A stretch of 15,202 nucleotides of DNA from UBA1049 sp964522305 (lineage in GTDB: Bacteria > Bacillota > Clostridia > Oscillospirales > CAG-382): assembly GCA_964522305.1 (NCBI GenBank), contig CAZFVM010000022.1, positions 1 through 15,202 of the forward strand. The letters are read 5' to 3'. Position 1 is the stretch's first letter, and each line of letters opens with the position of its first letter. Under the pieces are notes generated by a model, which was given only the letters and a program-made list of their open reading frames with translations, made no database searches and was not told the DNA's origin. A program made the position numbers and the translations under genes. Shown here in pieces: positions 1-7,262 of the stretch.

Positions 1-2480
1 CTCAAGCTTCAAAAATATCATATTACCCTTCTATAAAAATAGAAAATGATTTAATCAGAATAACGAACACTCCAAACGCATCTCTAGATAAAGAAGGGAT
101 TTATGTTTATGATTCTAGACACAAAAGCAGTTACATATCCTTATTAGAAAAAGAAGCTGTTCAGATAGCTGTCGTCAATAATTTAGTCGCTTATGTCGGA
201 GAGCCTAAAGAACAGGTTGCAATTCCTACAAGCGATGGTTATCTAATCTGCTTTTATGGGAAACAAGCTGTTGAAAGAGCAAAAGATATAAAACAAGGAC
301 AATCTGCTGAAAGTATATATCTTGATATTAAAAAAGGTTATATTCACGTTTTAAAAATTGGCGATAAAGAAGTCGGTATAAACAACACAAATAGCTATAG
401 AGATGAGAATACAACTGTAATCTTCACGCCCGAGAATGGTTATAATAGGACCGGAACTAATAAGTGGGGATATGAATATGTGGTAAGCAACGGAGTTGTT
501 ACAAAGATAACAGAGCCCCAAGAGGAAGATAGTGGGAACGCAGAAATTCCCATAGACGGATATGTAATAAGTACACTAAGTAATGCTTCTGAGTATGCGA
601 TTTTAAGAACCCTTAAGATAGGTGATAAAGTAGAGATTAAAACAGCCTCAAATCAATATATTACCAAGACTATTGCTTTTAACAGCTACAATAGCCGCCG
701 TGAAACAGACCAAATTATTATATATAACTCCGAACATGGCAAAAGCACCCGCACAAACGAATGGGGATACGAAATAATTGTAGATGCAAAGGGAAAGATA
801 ATAGGGGATGACGGAGATGGGGATGCTTTTATTCCGGAGGATGGATTTGTTATTTCCGGGACCCGAGATCCGAGGTTTAAACTCGTTGATGCTTACATAA
901 TGGGGGCGACAGTAGTAATTAATAACGATACTATGACTTTTTCTGTTATTTACAGTCCTATGGATGATTATGCAAACACGCTGCAGAAATTTGCACTTCT
1001 TAAACAAAAAGCAAAAACCTCCCGCGAAGATTTGCTGGATATTGACCACGAAGCTATTGGAAACAAAATTTCTGAGATTAACCAAGTAATATCAAAAGCA
1101 GAAACCGCTAGTGGGATTCAGCTTAGCGATTATCAAGTTACCGTTGTAAATGAAGTGAAAAAGTTATATAACCTATTAATCCCTTCTCTGGCGATAGAAG
1201 ATAGAGGAGCTTGGCATATTCCTACCGAGACAAATGACCAAAAAGTTTTGGAAACTATTGACGCAGCCCTTGGAGCGGGATTAAACTATATAATTCTCAG
1301 TACCTGGGATAACGGATACGTAAATTTCCGCACGCACTTAGACAATGTTTTGATAAACCCGGTTTTCAAAGATTATGATGTGTTGGAAGCTTTTGTCAGA
1401 TTAGGTAAAGAAAAAGGCTTGGAAATTCATGCCGGCCTTTCTGTGTTTATGGTTGGCCAAAGAGACAGGAATCTTCCGGTTAATCATCCTGCAAGAATAA
1501 GTAATTGGCAATTACAGTCAAAAACCGGATACTTATATAGTATTAATGAATATGGGGAATTTTCTACCCTTGACCCATTTAATTCGGATGTGCGGTCGTA
1601 TTTGCTTTCTATATTTAAAGAAATTGTTTCAAACTATGAAGTTGACGGAATAAGTTATGACTACATTCGTTATCCAAAAGCTCATTATGAAACCGGAGAT
1701 TTTGGATACAATTCAAACACTATCAATGCATTTCAGGACAAGTATAAGACAAGTGTTAATCCTGCTACTTTAACTTCTGGTAAGAACCTTTTTAATGAAT
1801 GGAGTGATTTTAGACGTGATACTGTTACTTCCTTTGTTAGAGACTGCACCTTAGAGTTAAAGAAAATCAAAAGCGATTTATTTGTTTCTGCAGCCGTTGC
1901 AGCCGACATTCAGGAAGGCAGGACAGAACTCTTTCAAGACACTAAAGAATGGGCAGTAAAAGAGTATTTAGACGCTATTATTCCTATGAGTTATACGCCT
2001 TCAATGAGTACCTTTGATAGTTATTTAAAACAGGCGGTTCTTGCTACTGAAGGTAGGGTTCGCCTTGTGATGGGGCTGGGAACATATGAAATGTATCCCA
2101 AAGAAACAGTGCTTTCTCAAATAGAATTCTCCAGTCAAATCACACAAGGCACAAGCTTTTTTACTTTAAATTCTCTCCTAACACCTGATTATTACAATTT
2201 GTTAAGTGAAGGGATTTTTAAACGCACAGCAGTAACTGTCGGTTCTAAAGAAGCGTTTGAAGTAGCAAGGGATGATCTTGTCCGCAGAATAGAAGATATT
2301 TATATTCCTTTTTCCCAAGAATATGGCTCACAATTATCCGAACTAAAAAATATGCTTTATATAACTGACAAGACAAATATAGAGTTGGTAGCTGCTTTTT
2401 GTCATAGCAATTTAGATGGTATTGAGTTAGAGCGAGTGTCTGAATCGATAAACCTAATGTTTCAGTTGGCGCAAAAATAA
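1..2480 (+). CDS. Family 10-like glycoside hydrolase with N-terminal tandem modules (5' partial)
   Basis: The reading frame is open from base 3 to a TAA at 2478-2480 (825 residues visible), so the true start lies upstream. A GTG at 480 is only an internal Val codon: the frame and a repeated module continue through it. The first 390 or so residues carry about 100-residue repeats, each opening with an IP-x-DG-(Y/F)-(V/L)-I motif (near 222, 546 and 831). The first two end in a TN-(K/E)-WGYE motif (near 460 and 757). From about 1203 (RGAWHIP) to about 2160 is a GHL10/YngK-like TIM-barrel domain, with the typical VDGISYDYIRYP strand near 1644-1679 and a DAIIPMSY strand near 1974. The family is thought to cleave envelope or polysaccharide glycosides; the substrate here is unknown. 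Any signal peptide would lie upstream of the window. The call is firm for the domain and weak for the exact activity. Confidence 0.85.
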   Translation, partial: QASKISYYPSIKIENDLIRITNTPNASLDKEGIYVYDSRHKSSYISLLEKEAVQIAVVNNLVAYVGEPKEQVAIPTSDGYLICFYGKQAVERAKDIKQGQSAESIYLDIKKGYIHVLKIGDKEVGINNTNSYRDENTTVIFTPENGYNRTGTNKWGYEYVVSNGVVTKITEPQEEDSGNAEIPIDGYVISTLSNASEYAILRTLKIGDKVEIKTASNQYITKTIAFNSYNSRRETDQIIIYNSEHGKSTRTNEWGYEIIVDAKGKIIGDDGDGDAFIPEDGFVISGTRDPRFKLVDAYIMGATVVINNDTMTFSVIYSPMDDYANTLQKFALLKQKAKTSREDLLDIDHEAIGNKISEINQVISKAETASGIQLSDYQVTVVNEVKKLYNLLIPSLAIEDRGAWHIPTETNDQKVLETIDAALGAGLNYIILSTWDNGYVNFRTHLDNVLINPVFKDYDVLEAFVRLGKEKGLEIHAGLSVFMVGQRDRNLPVNHPARISNWQLQSKTGYLYSINEYGEFSTLDPFNSDVRSYLLSIFKEIVSNYEVDGISYDYIRYPKAHYETGDFGYNSNTINAFQDKYKTSVNPATLTSGKNLFNEWSDFRRDTVTSFVRDCTLELKKIKSDLFVSAAVAADIQEGRTELFQDTKEWAVKEYLDAIIPMSYTPSMSTFDSYLKQAVLATEGRVRLVMGLGTYEMYPKETVLSQIEFSSQITQGTSFFTLNSLLTPDYYNLLSEGIFKRTAVTVGSKEAFEVARDDLVRRIEDIYIPFSQEYGSQLSELKNMLYITDKTNIELVAAFCHSNLDGIELERVSESINLMFQLAQK
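222..960 (+). repeat. Three tandem protein modules within the glycoside hydrolase gene
   Basis: Three diverged in-frame copies begin at about 222, 546 and 831 (spacings 324 and 285 bp) with IPTSDGYLI, IPIDGYVIS and IPEDGFVIS. Copies 1 and 2 also share the closing segment GTNKWGYEYVV / RTNEWGYEIIV (about 450-485 and 750-785). Copy 3 is shorter and lacks WGYE. The repeat is visible at protein level and diverged at DNA level, so it is an old duplication. By resemblance these look like the extracellular beta-rich modules found before family 10 hydrolases and phosphodiester glycosidases; that is inference. Confidence 0.7.
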
Positions 2481-2590
2481 CAATCATTTCTCAAATCTTA
2501 GACTTTACCTAACTGTCCTTTAATGTTTTGTTTTTTAAAAAGCGTAAGGGAAGTAACCTAAATATTTTTTAGTACTTTTGAATTTGTAGC

Positions 2591-2630
2591 AAAAATAAGT
2601 CCCGACTTTCAATAAAAAGTCAGGACTTAT
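2591..2630 (-). terminator. Intrinsic terminator of eno (minus strand)
   Basis: A 15-bp inverted repeat (2595-2609 with 2616-2630, 6-nt loop) surrounds the AAGTC...GACTT arms. The single mismatch is a C-A on the plus strand but a G-U wobble on the minus strand, and only the minus-strand RNA continues into a U tract (complement of 2591-2595). This places the terminator about 60 bp after the eno stop. Confidence 0.75.
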
Positions 2631-2641
2631 ATATTAGTTTG

Positions 2642-2671
2642 AGGAATTGTTAAAGAGCAATTCCTTTTTTA
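2642..2671 (+). terminator. Intrinsic terminator of the glycoside hydrolase gene (plus strand)
   Basis: A perfect 8-bp stem, AGGAATTG (2642-2649) and CAATTCCT (2658-2665), with an 8-nt loop is followed on the plus strand by a run of T to 2670. The minus strand has no U tract after the stem. It lies 162 bp after the hydrolase stop and beyond the minus-strand eno terminator. Confidence 0.7.
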
Positions 2672-2686
2672 TTTGGTCTTATATAC

Positions 2687-3967
2687 TTATAGCCAGCCAA
2701 ATATGCTCTTTTTAGGATAAACAGCCTTAGTACCTAATTGATCCTCTATCATGAGAAGTCTGTTGTATTTTGCAACTCTCTCGCTTCTGGAAGGCGCTCC
2801 GGTCTTAATTTGACCTGCGTTTACGGCAACAGCCAAATCTGCAATGAAAGTATCTTCGGTCTCACCGCTTCTGTGGGAGATAACGTTAGTATATCCTGCT
2901 TTCTTTGCAGTCTCGATTGCTTTCAAAGTTTCGGTTACGGTGCCGATTTGATTAAGCTTTATCAAGATAGAGTTTGCTGCATTTTTCTCAATACCATAAA
3001 CCAAACGCTTGGGGTTAGTAACAAAAAGATCGTCGCCAACAACCTGTAAGCTCTTGCCGTTTTCCTTTGTTAAGTCGGCAAAAGTCTGCCAATCTTCTTC
3101 TCCAAACGGGTCTTCCAGAGAAGCAATAGGATATTTAGAGATAAGATTTTGCCAATAAGCAAGCATTTCAGACTTTGTAAGAGTAACACCTTTTTTGGGT
3201 AAATAATAAGCACCGTCTTTAATCCAGTCGGTAGTAGCAGCGTCGATAGCAATAACAAAGTCTTTGCCCGGGACATAACCTGCTTTTTCTATAGCTTCCA
3301 TTAAGACTTTCAATGCATCTTCGTCATCGGGAAGATTGGGGGCAAAGCCACCTTCATCACCGACTGCAGTACTCAAACCCTGCTTATTGAGTATGTCTTT
3401 TAGTGAATGGAAAACCTCAACGCTTTGGCGTAGACCTTCTTTGAAAGAAGGTGCGCTGATAGGCATAACCATAAATTCTTGTATATCAACGTTGTTAGAA
3501 GCGTGTGCGCCGCCGTTGAGAATATTCATCATCGGTACAGGTAAGGTATTTGCGTTGTTACCTCCGAGATATGCATATAAGGGAAGACCTTTTACAATAG
3601 ATGCAGCTCTGGCTGAAGCCATGGATACTGCCAACAAAGCGTTAGCACCCAAGTTACCTTTATTATCGGTACCGTCAGCTTTTATCATCAAGTCATCTAT
3701 GTTTTCCTGTTCGGTAACATCCTTGCCTTTAAGTAACGGCGCTATCTTGTCGTTTACATTATCAACGGCCTTGGTAACACCTTTGCCCATATAACGAGAC
3801 TTGTCGCCATCTCTAAGTTCACAGGCTTCAAAAGCCCCGGTCGAAGCACCGGAAGGAACAGCGGCGGTACCGGTCGCACCACTTTCGGTAACGACGCTAG
3901 CCCAAACAGTTGGGTTGCCGCGAGAATCTATTATTTCCATTGCTCTGATACTACTAATTTTTGACAT
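2687..3967 (-). CDS. eno: Enolase (phosphopyruvate hydratase)
   Basis: This 426-residue protein matches full-length bacterial enolase. It interconverts 2-phosphoglycerate and phosphoenolpyruvate in the cytoplasm (glycolysis/gluconeogenesis) and needs Mg2+. Visible signatures are the N-terminal IDSRGNPTV, the mobile loop SGASTGAFEA (39-48), His155 in GGAHASN, catalytic Glu205 in GDEGGFAPN, the metal ligands Asp242, Glu285 (EDPFGEEDW) and Asp312 (GDDLFVTN), Lys337 in LIKLNQIGT and SHRSGETED (364-372). The ATG at 3967 is preceded 6 nt upstream by an AGAGGGG ribosome binding site. The gene has its own promoter (4002-4030) and a minus-strand terminator after it, so it is probably monocistronic. 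It converges on the glycoside hydrolase gene. Nothing is missing or unusual. Confidence 0.98.
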   Translation of the reverse strand: MSKISSIRAMEIIDSRGNPTVWASVVTESGATGTAAVPSGASTGAFEACELRDGDKSRYMGKGVTKAVDNVNDKIAPLLKGKDVTEQENIDDLMIKADGTDNKGNLGANALLAVSMASARAASIVKGLPLYAYLGGNNANTLPVPMMNILNGGAHASNNVDIQEFMVMPISAPSFKEGLRQSVEVFHSLKDILNKQGLSTAVGDEGGFAPNLPDDEDALKVLMEAIEKAGYVPGKDFVIAIDAATTDWIKDGAYYLPKKGVTLTKSEMLAYWQNLISKYPIASLEDPFGEEDWQTFADLTKENGKSLQVVGDDLFVTNPKRLVYGIEKNAANSILIKLNQIGTVTETLKAIETAKKAGYTNVISHRSGETEDTFIADLAVAVNAGQIKTGAPSRSERVAKYNRLLMIEDQLGTKAVYPKKSIFGWL

Positions 3968-4001
3968 ATTAAACCCCTCTTTTCTTTAAATCATTACTGC
4001 T

Positions 4002-4030
4002 ATCATAAGGTTTTATTTTGTTTTTGTCAA
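4002..4030 (-). promoter_or_regulatory. Sigma-A type promoter of eno
   Basis: Read on the minus strand, TTGACA (4025-4030) and TATGAT (4002-4007) are separated by 17 bp. Transcription would start near 3995, giving a leader of about 30 nt before the ATG at 3967. No clear operator is seen around it. Confidence 0.8.
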
Positions 4031-4060
4031 GAATAACAGAAAAGTTTAGTTATATTGTAA

Positions 4061-4104
4061 CAAAAATAAAACTGTCGTTTTAATGTTTCCATTAAAACGA
4101 CAGT
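4061..4104 (-). terminator. Intrinsic terminator after the rubredoxin gene
   Basis: A perfect 15-bp stem (4071-4085 with 4090-4104; arms begin ACTGTCG and end CGACAGT) closes on a TTTC tetraloop. On the minus strand it is followed by TTTATTTTTG. It sits 18 bp after the rubredoxin stop and upstream of the eno promoter, so it should end the dnaX-to-rubredoxin transcript. On the plus strand the downstream GCTTTTG is weak, and there is no plus-strand gene to serve. Confidence 0.85.
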
Positions 4105-4121
4105 GCTTTTGTTATCCTCGG

Positions 4122-4277
4122 TTAGTCAAGCGGTGTAAAAGCTGATTGATCCAAACCACAAACCGGGCAAACCCAATCTTCCGGTAAATCTTCAAAGGGA
4201 GTACCGGGAGCAACCCCGTTATCCGGATCACCGAGTGCCGGGTCATAGATATAACCACATACGCATTCGTATTTCAT
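4122..4277 (-). CDS. Rubredoxin with an atypical C-x-C-G first iron loop
   Basis: This is a 51-residue protein, close to the usual 52-54 for rubredoxin, with the family signatures GYIYDPALGDPDNGVAPGT (8-26) and LPEDWVCPVCG (31-41). Rubredoxins are small cytoplasmic electron carriers with one iron held by four Cys in two C-x-x-C-G loops; in anaerobes they often feed oxygen- or peroxide-reducing enzymes. Here the second loop is normal (Cys37, Cys40), but the first reads Y-E-C-V-C-G (Cys5, Cys7), one residue short. A 3-bp in-frame deletion would be needed, so a simple base-call slip is unlikely. The ATG at 4277 has a strong AAGGAGG at 4284-4290. The gene lies 37 bp after recR on the same strand and is followed at once by a strong terminator, so it looks like the last gene of the dnaX unit. 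Confidence is high for the family, less for normal iron binding. Confidence 0.93.
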   Translation of the reverse strand: MKYECVCGYIYDPALGDPDNGVAPGTPFEDLPEDWVCPVCGLDQSAFTPLD

Positions 4278-4314
4278 GACAAACCTCCTTTTTATTATTT
4301 TACATCTTTTATAA

Positions 4315-4902
4315 TCAAACTTCCGTGCGGCCTTCCAGTGCCTTTAACAGTGTCATGCCATCTGCATATTCAAGGGTCGCACCTACCGGTAGGCCATATG
4401 CGATTCTGGTAACTTTAATCCCCAGAGGCTTTAGTATTTTGCTTATAAACAAAGCAGTTGCTTCTCCTTCTACACTGGGATTAGATGCAATAATAACTTC
4501 TTTTATATCGTCATTAATTCTGGCAAGTAGTTCTTTAATCTTTAGCTGATCCGGACCAATTCCGTCAAGAGGGGAGATTACCCCGTGCAAAACATGATAA
4601 AGTCCGGTGTATTCTCTTAAATTTTCTATAGCATCCAAAGCCCTGGAATCCTCAACAACGCATATAACGCTCTGATCTCTGTTACCGTTACTACAGATAC
4701 TGCAAACTCCTTCTTCACAAAAATATTGACAAGTGTCACACAGCATAATTGATTTTTTTGCATTAATCAAAGTCTCGGCAAAAGCATTAACGTCAGAGTC
4801 GTCCATATTAAGAATATGATAGGATATCCGAGTTGCACTTTTTCTCCCTATGCCGGGTAGTGAAGAAAAGTGGCTTACAAGCCTTTCGATAAGGGGAGTC
4901 AT
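4315..4902 (-). CDS. recR: Recombination mediator protein RecR
   Basis: At 195 residues this is the usual length for RecR, which acts with RecF and RecO to load RecA on SSB-coated gapped DNA during repair. The order of parts is complete: a helix-hairpin-helix region (about 8-30, LPGIGRKSATR), a C4 zinc motif with Cys55, Cys58, Cys67 and Cys70 (an extra Cys62 lies inside), a Toprim domain starting near 79 (VVEDSRALDAIE) with ASNPSVEGEAT later, and the C-terminal RIAYGLPVGATLEYAD segment. The ATG at 4902 follows the ebfC stop by 2 bp, so the two are probably translationally coupled. The dnaX-ebfC-recR order is conserved across many bacteria, which supports the call. Confidence 0.98.
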   Translation of the reverse strand: MTPLIERLVSHFSSLPGIGRKSATRISYHILNMDDSDVNAFAETLINAKKSIMLCDTCQYFCEEGVCSICSNGNRDQSVICVVEDSRALDAIENLREYTGLYHVLHGVISPLDGIGPDQLKIKELLARINDDIKEVIIASNPSVEGEATALFISKILKPLGIKVTRIAYGLPVGATLEYADGMTLLKALEGRTEV

Positions 4903-4904
4903 GA

Positions 4905-5252
4905 TCAGAACATTCCCGGTAGGTTCATTGGCCCGGTAATCTTTGCGGTTTCTTGTTCTCTGTCTTCGTTAACCCGCTTAATAGCTTCGTTCACACCGGC
5001 AATTATTATATCTTGTAGGATTTCTACATCATCAGGGTCAACTATGTCGGGGCTTAATTCAATAGCTATAATCTCGGTTTTGCCGTTAATTTTGACAGTA
5101 ACGGCACCACCGCCGGCAGAGACCTCGTATTCTTTTTCTTCAAGTTTTGCAGTCAATTCCGCTAGATCGTCCTGCATCTTTTGTGCTTGGCGCAGCATAG
5201 CGTTCATGTTCTGGGGACCACCGCCCATTCCCTTTGGTAATCTAACTTTCAA
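4905..5252 (-). CDS. ebfC: YbaB/EbfC family nucleoid-associated protein
   Basis: This 115-residue member of the YbaB/EbfC family is a small DNA-binding protein that forms dimers shaped like tweezers and coats the nucleoid. The glycine-rich start (GMGGGPQNMNAML) leads into a long amphipathic helix (about 19-43, RQAQKMQDDLAELTAKLEEKE). Next come the beta-strand signature GGGAVTVKINGKTEIIAIELSP (48-69) and a C-terminal helix. I take the TTG at 5250-5252 as the start because GGAAGGAG lies 7 nt upstream. The internal Met at residue 9 has no comparable site, although family members often start nearer the glycine stretch. The gene sits between dnaX (24 bp before) and recR (2 bp after). Confidence 0.95.
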   Translation of the reverse strand: MKVRLPKGMGGGPQNMNAMLRQAQKMQDDLAELTAKLEEKEYEVSAGGGAVTVKINGKTEIIAIELSPDIVDPDDVEILQDIIIAGVNEAIKRVNEDREQETAKITGPMNLPGMF

Positions 5253-5276
5253 TTAAAATCTCCTTCCATAAAAAAA

Positions 5277-6872
5277 TCAGCTGTTTATTTCGTCGAGAAA
5301 GGATTCCTGACTCGATTCTTCTATCGATTTAACTTCAAAAAGCAGGTTGTATTTCATTCCCGATACTCTCTGCAAGGCTTTATGTAAAATATCTTTATTT
5401 TGGTCTTTAGAAAGCATTTCTATAGCAAAACTGTTTCCGCTTACCAGAAAGCTATCAACGGTTTGATAAATTTTGGTGCCACCCACAATAGGCTGCAAAT
5501 CCGGCAAAGTTGTTAACTCTTCCAACACTTCGGGGAAAAATGTAATCGGAACAGGTGTACAGTCGTTGGGTGTCTGATTTTTGGTTGATTTTACTTCGGT
5601 TTTTTTGGATGTTGTTTCTGTTACTAATACCTTAGCAGTGCTTTTAAGAGAGGCTTCGTCAGTAGTTATTGTAGGTATTTGAAAACTTTTGTTTGAAAGT
5701 GTTCTTTCGATATTGCTGATTCTCGCAAGCAACGCCTCCGGTTTGATAGACAAGGACGCATCAAAGAGCCGGATAATAGTCAGTTCAAAGACAGACTTTT
5801 TGTTAACCGAGTATCTGGAAAGCAAATTAACCGTGTCTTCCAAAACTCCTGAGAAATAAAATAACATCTCAACGGTAAAACTTTCGACAATACCTGCTAG
5901 TTTTGCGGTAGCAGATGAAGAAAAAACAAAGTTGTCTTTTAATAATTTTACACACTCGTTACTGTCAATCCTGCAGCTTTTGGCAACTAGCAGGTCTTTT
6001 ACGAAGATGATTAAATCAGTAACAAATACGTTTAAGTCCTTAGAAGATTTATGCACTTCATTTAAGTGTTCCAAAGCGTCTGGCAAGTTCTTGTTGGCGA
6101 TGGAGTCAAACATGTTAATAATAATATCGCTGTTGGTAATTCCCAGTTGGGTACGCACATCTTCTACAGTTAATGACTTGCCGGACACGACACCGGCGGC
6201 ACATGCATCGAGAAGACTCAGAGCATCTCTTGCAGAGCCGTCTGCCAGTTTTGCAATAAGCTTCAGGGCATCATTTTCAATTGTGATTGCTTCTTTATTG
6301 GCTATATTTTCCAACAGTGAAACTAACATTTCGGGAATAATGCGCTTGAACTCAAAACGCATGCACCTTGAAATAATAGTAAGGGGGAGTTGATTTAACT
6401 CGGTAGTAGCCAGTATAAAAAGCACATATTCAGGTGGTTCTTCCAAAGTTTTCAAAAGCGCGTTAAAGGCACTGTTTGATAACATGTGAACCTCATCAAT
6501 AATATAGACTCGTTTTTTGAGCACACTTGGGGGATAAACTACTTCATCTATAAGCTCCCTGACATCATCCACACGGTTGTTACTTGCGGCATCTATTTCC
6601 AAAACATCTGTTGCAGACGAGTTATCAATAGAGCGACAGGGAAAACATTCGTTACAAGGGTTGCCGTTAACGGGGTTATCGCAGTTTACAGCCTTTGCAA
6701 GAATTTTTGCTGTTGAAGTTTTACCGGTCCCTCTGGAACCGCAAAACAAATAGGCATGAGAAACCTTGTTATCGGCGGATTGCTTTTTAATTATTTCGGT
6801 TATGTGATCCTGCCCGATAATTTCATCAAAGGTTTTAGAACGCCACTTGCGATATAAAGCTTGATAAACCAC
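5277..6872 (-). CDS. dnaX: DNA polymerase III subunit gamma/tau
   Basis: This 531-residue clamp-loader ATPase uses ATP to open the beta sliding clamp and load it on primed DNA. Visible parts are the N-terminal YQALYRKWR, Walker A GSRGTGKT (45-52), a zinc site with Cys64, Cys73, Cys76 and Cys79, Walker B IIDEVH (124-129), sensor 1 LATTE, and the ISRC arginine-finger motif (167-170). The lid and collar domains end near 370, and the variable tail that in tau contacts the polymerase fills the rest. The start is GTG at 6872, chosen because GGGAGG lies 6 nt upstream and the N-terminus then matches the family. It lies about 23 bp downstream of the SRP RNA with no promoter seen between them. A 7-A run at codons 423-424 could give a short gamma-like form (see findings). 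Confidence 0.97.
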   Translation of the reverse strand: MVYQALYRKWRSKTFDEIIGQDHITEIIKKQSADNKVSHAYLFCGSRGTGKTSTAKILAKAVNCDNPVNGNPCNECFPCRSIDNSSATDVLEIDAASNNRVDDVRELIDEVVYPPSVLKKRVYIIDEVHMLSNSAFNALLKTLEEPPEYVLFILATTELNQLPLTIISRCMRFEFKRIIPEMLVSLLENIANKEAITIENDALKLIAKLADGSARDALSLLDACAAGVVSGKSLTVEDVRTQLGITNSDIIINMFDSIANKNLPDALEHLNEVHKSSKDLNVFVTDLIIFVKDLLVAKSCRIDSNECVKLLKDNFVFSSSATAKLAGIVESFTVEMLFYFSGVLEDTVNLLSRYSVNKKSVFELTIIRLFDASLSIKPEALLARISNIERTLSNKSFQIPTITTDEASLKSTAKVLVTETTSKKTEVKSTKNQTPNDCTPVPITFFPEVLEELTTLPDLQPIVGGTKIYQTVDSFLVSGNSFAIEMLSKDQNKDILHKALQRVSGMKYNLLFEVKSIEESSQESFLDEINS

Positions 6873-6895
6873 CTTAAACCTCCCTTTTTTTGTGA

Positions 6896-7191
6896 GAGAA
6901 ATAAAATATGGTCATACGGCCAGACTCGAACAGCACTTATGTCCGTCAACTTCGGCTTTGCCTCAAAGTAGGCACTCCCGCGGCACAACGTCAATAATGC
7001 TTAATGCTGCTTGGTTCCCCACCTGACATGATTCACAAAAATCCGATTGCGCAGGACCCACTTCTCAACGGCATTACAAAAGCGCTGCGACACAAGTACG
7101 GTCCTCATAAGGCCCCTCATCCCTGCTATAGCGGGTTGCAGGTACAGGGCACCGCTAACTCCCCGACTAGTATGACCATATTTTATTTCTC
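6896..7191 (-). ncRNA. ffs: Signal recognition particle RNA, large bacterial type
   Basis: The roughly 290-nt RNA is read on the minus strand. Its ends form a perfect 22-bp helix (7170-7191 with 6896-6917). After the 5' arm comes an Alu-like domain at about 7121-7165 (GGTGCCCTG, then CCCGCTATAGCAGGG), typical of large SRP RNAs in Bacillota. The apical helix 8 is at 7005-7025, with the Ffh-binding CAGGTGGGGAACCAAGCAGC arrangement: a GGAA-type loop followed by the asymmetric AAGCAGC side. With Ffh it targets nascent membrane and secreted proteins to FtsY and the Sec channel; the Alu part binds near the ribosomal factor site. The promoter predicts a 5' end at about 7190, exactly at the helix. 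No coding frame here is credible. Position directly before dnaX is common in this group. The 3' end is approximate. Confidence 0.92.
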
Positions 7192-7197
7192 TATGAA

Positions 7198-7226
7198 ATT
7201 ATATCATCAAAGCCGTTTTTTTTCAA
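7198..7226 (-). promoter_or_regulatory. Sigma-A promoter of SRP RNA and probably the dnaX unit
   Basis: On the minus strand TTGAAA (7221-7226) and a perfect TATAAT (7198-7203) are separated by 17 bp that include an A tract. The start would fall near 7191, coinciding with the first base of the SRP terminal helix. No other promoter is seen before dnaX. Confidence 0.85.
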
Positions 7227-7262
7227 TAGCTAATTTGAACACTTATTATGTAGTTGCTTACA

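Noticed and set aside
480..482. GTG at 480 as the start of the glycoside hydrolase gene
   Set aside because: The frame is open back to base 3 and encodes another copy of the repeated module, with the WGYE motif running straight across this codon.
3336..3794. A 152-codon plus-strand frame opposite enolase
   Set aside because: It is a shadow of the eno codon pattern, with no ribosome binding site or recognisable product.
5450..5606. A -1 frameshift at the dnaX A tract like that of E. coli
   Set aside because: The -1 frame stays open for roughly 150 bases, so it would not give a clean short gamma form; only the +1 frame stops at once.
6800..6994. A 64-codon minus-strand reading frame across the SRP RNA 3' part and the dnaX start
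   Set aside because: It overlaps SRP RNA and dnaX in another frame and its product shows no protein-like features.
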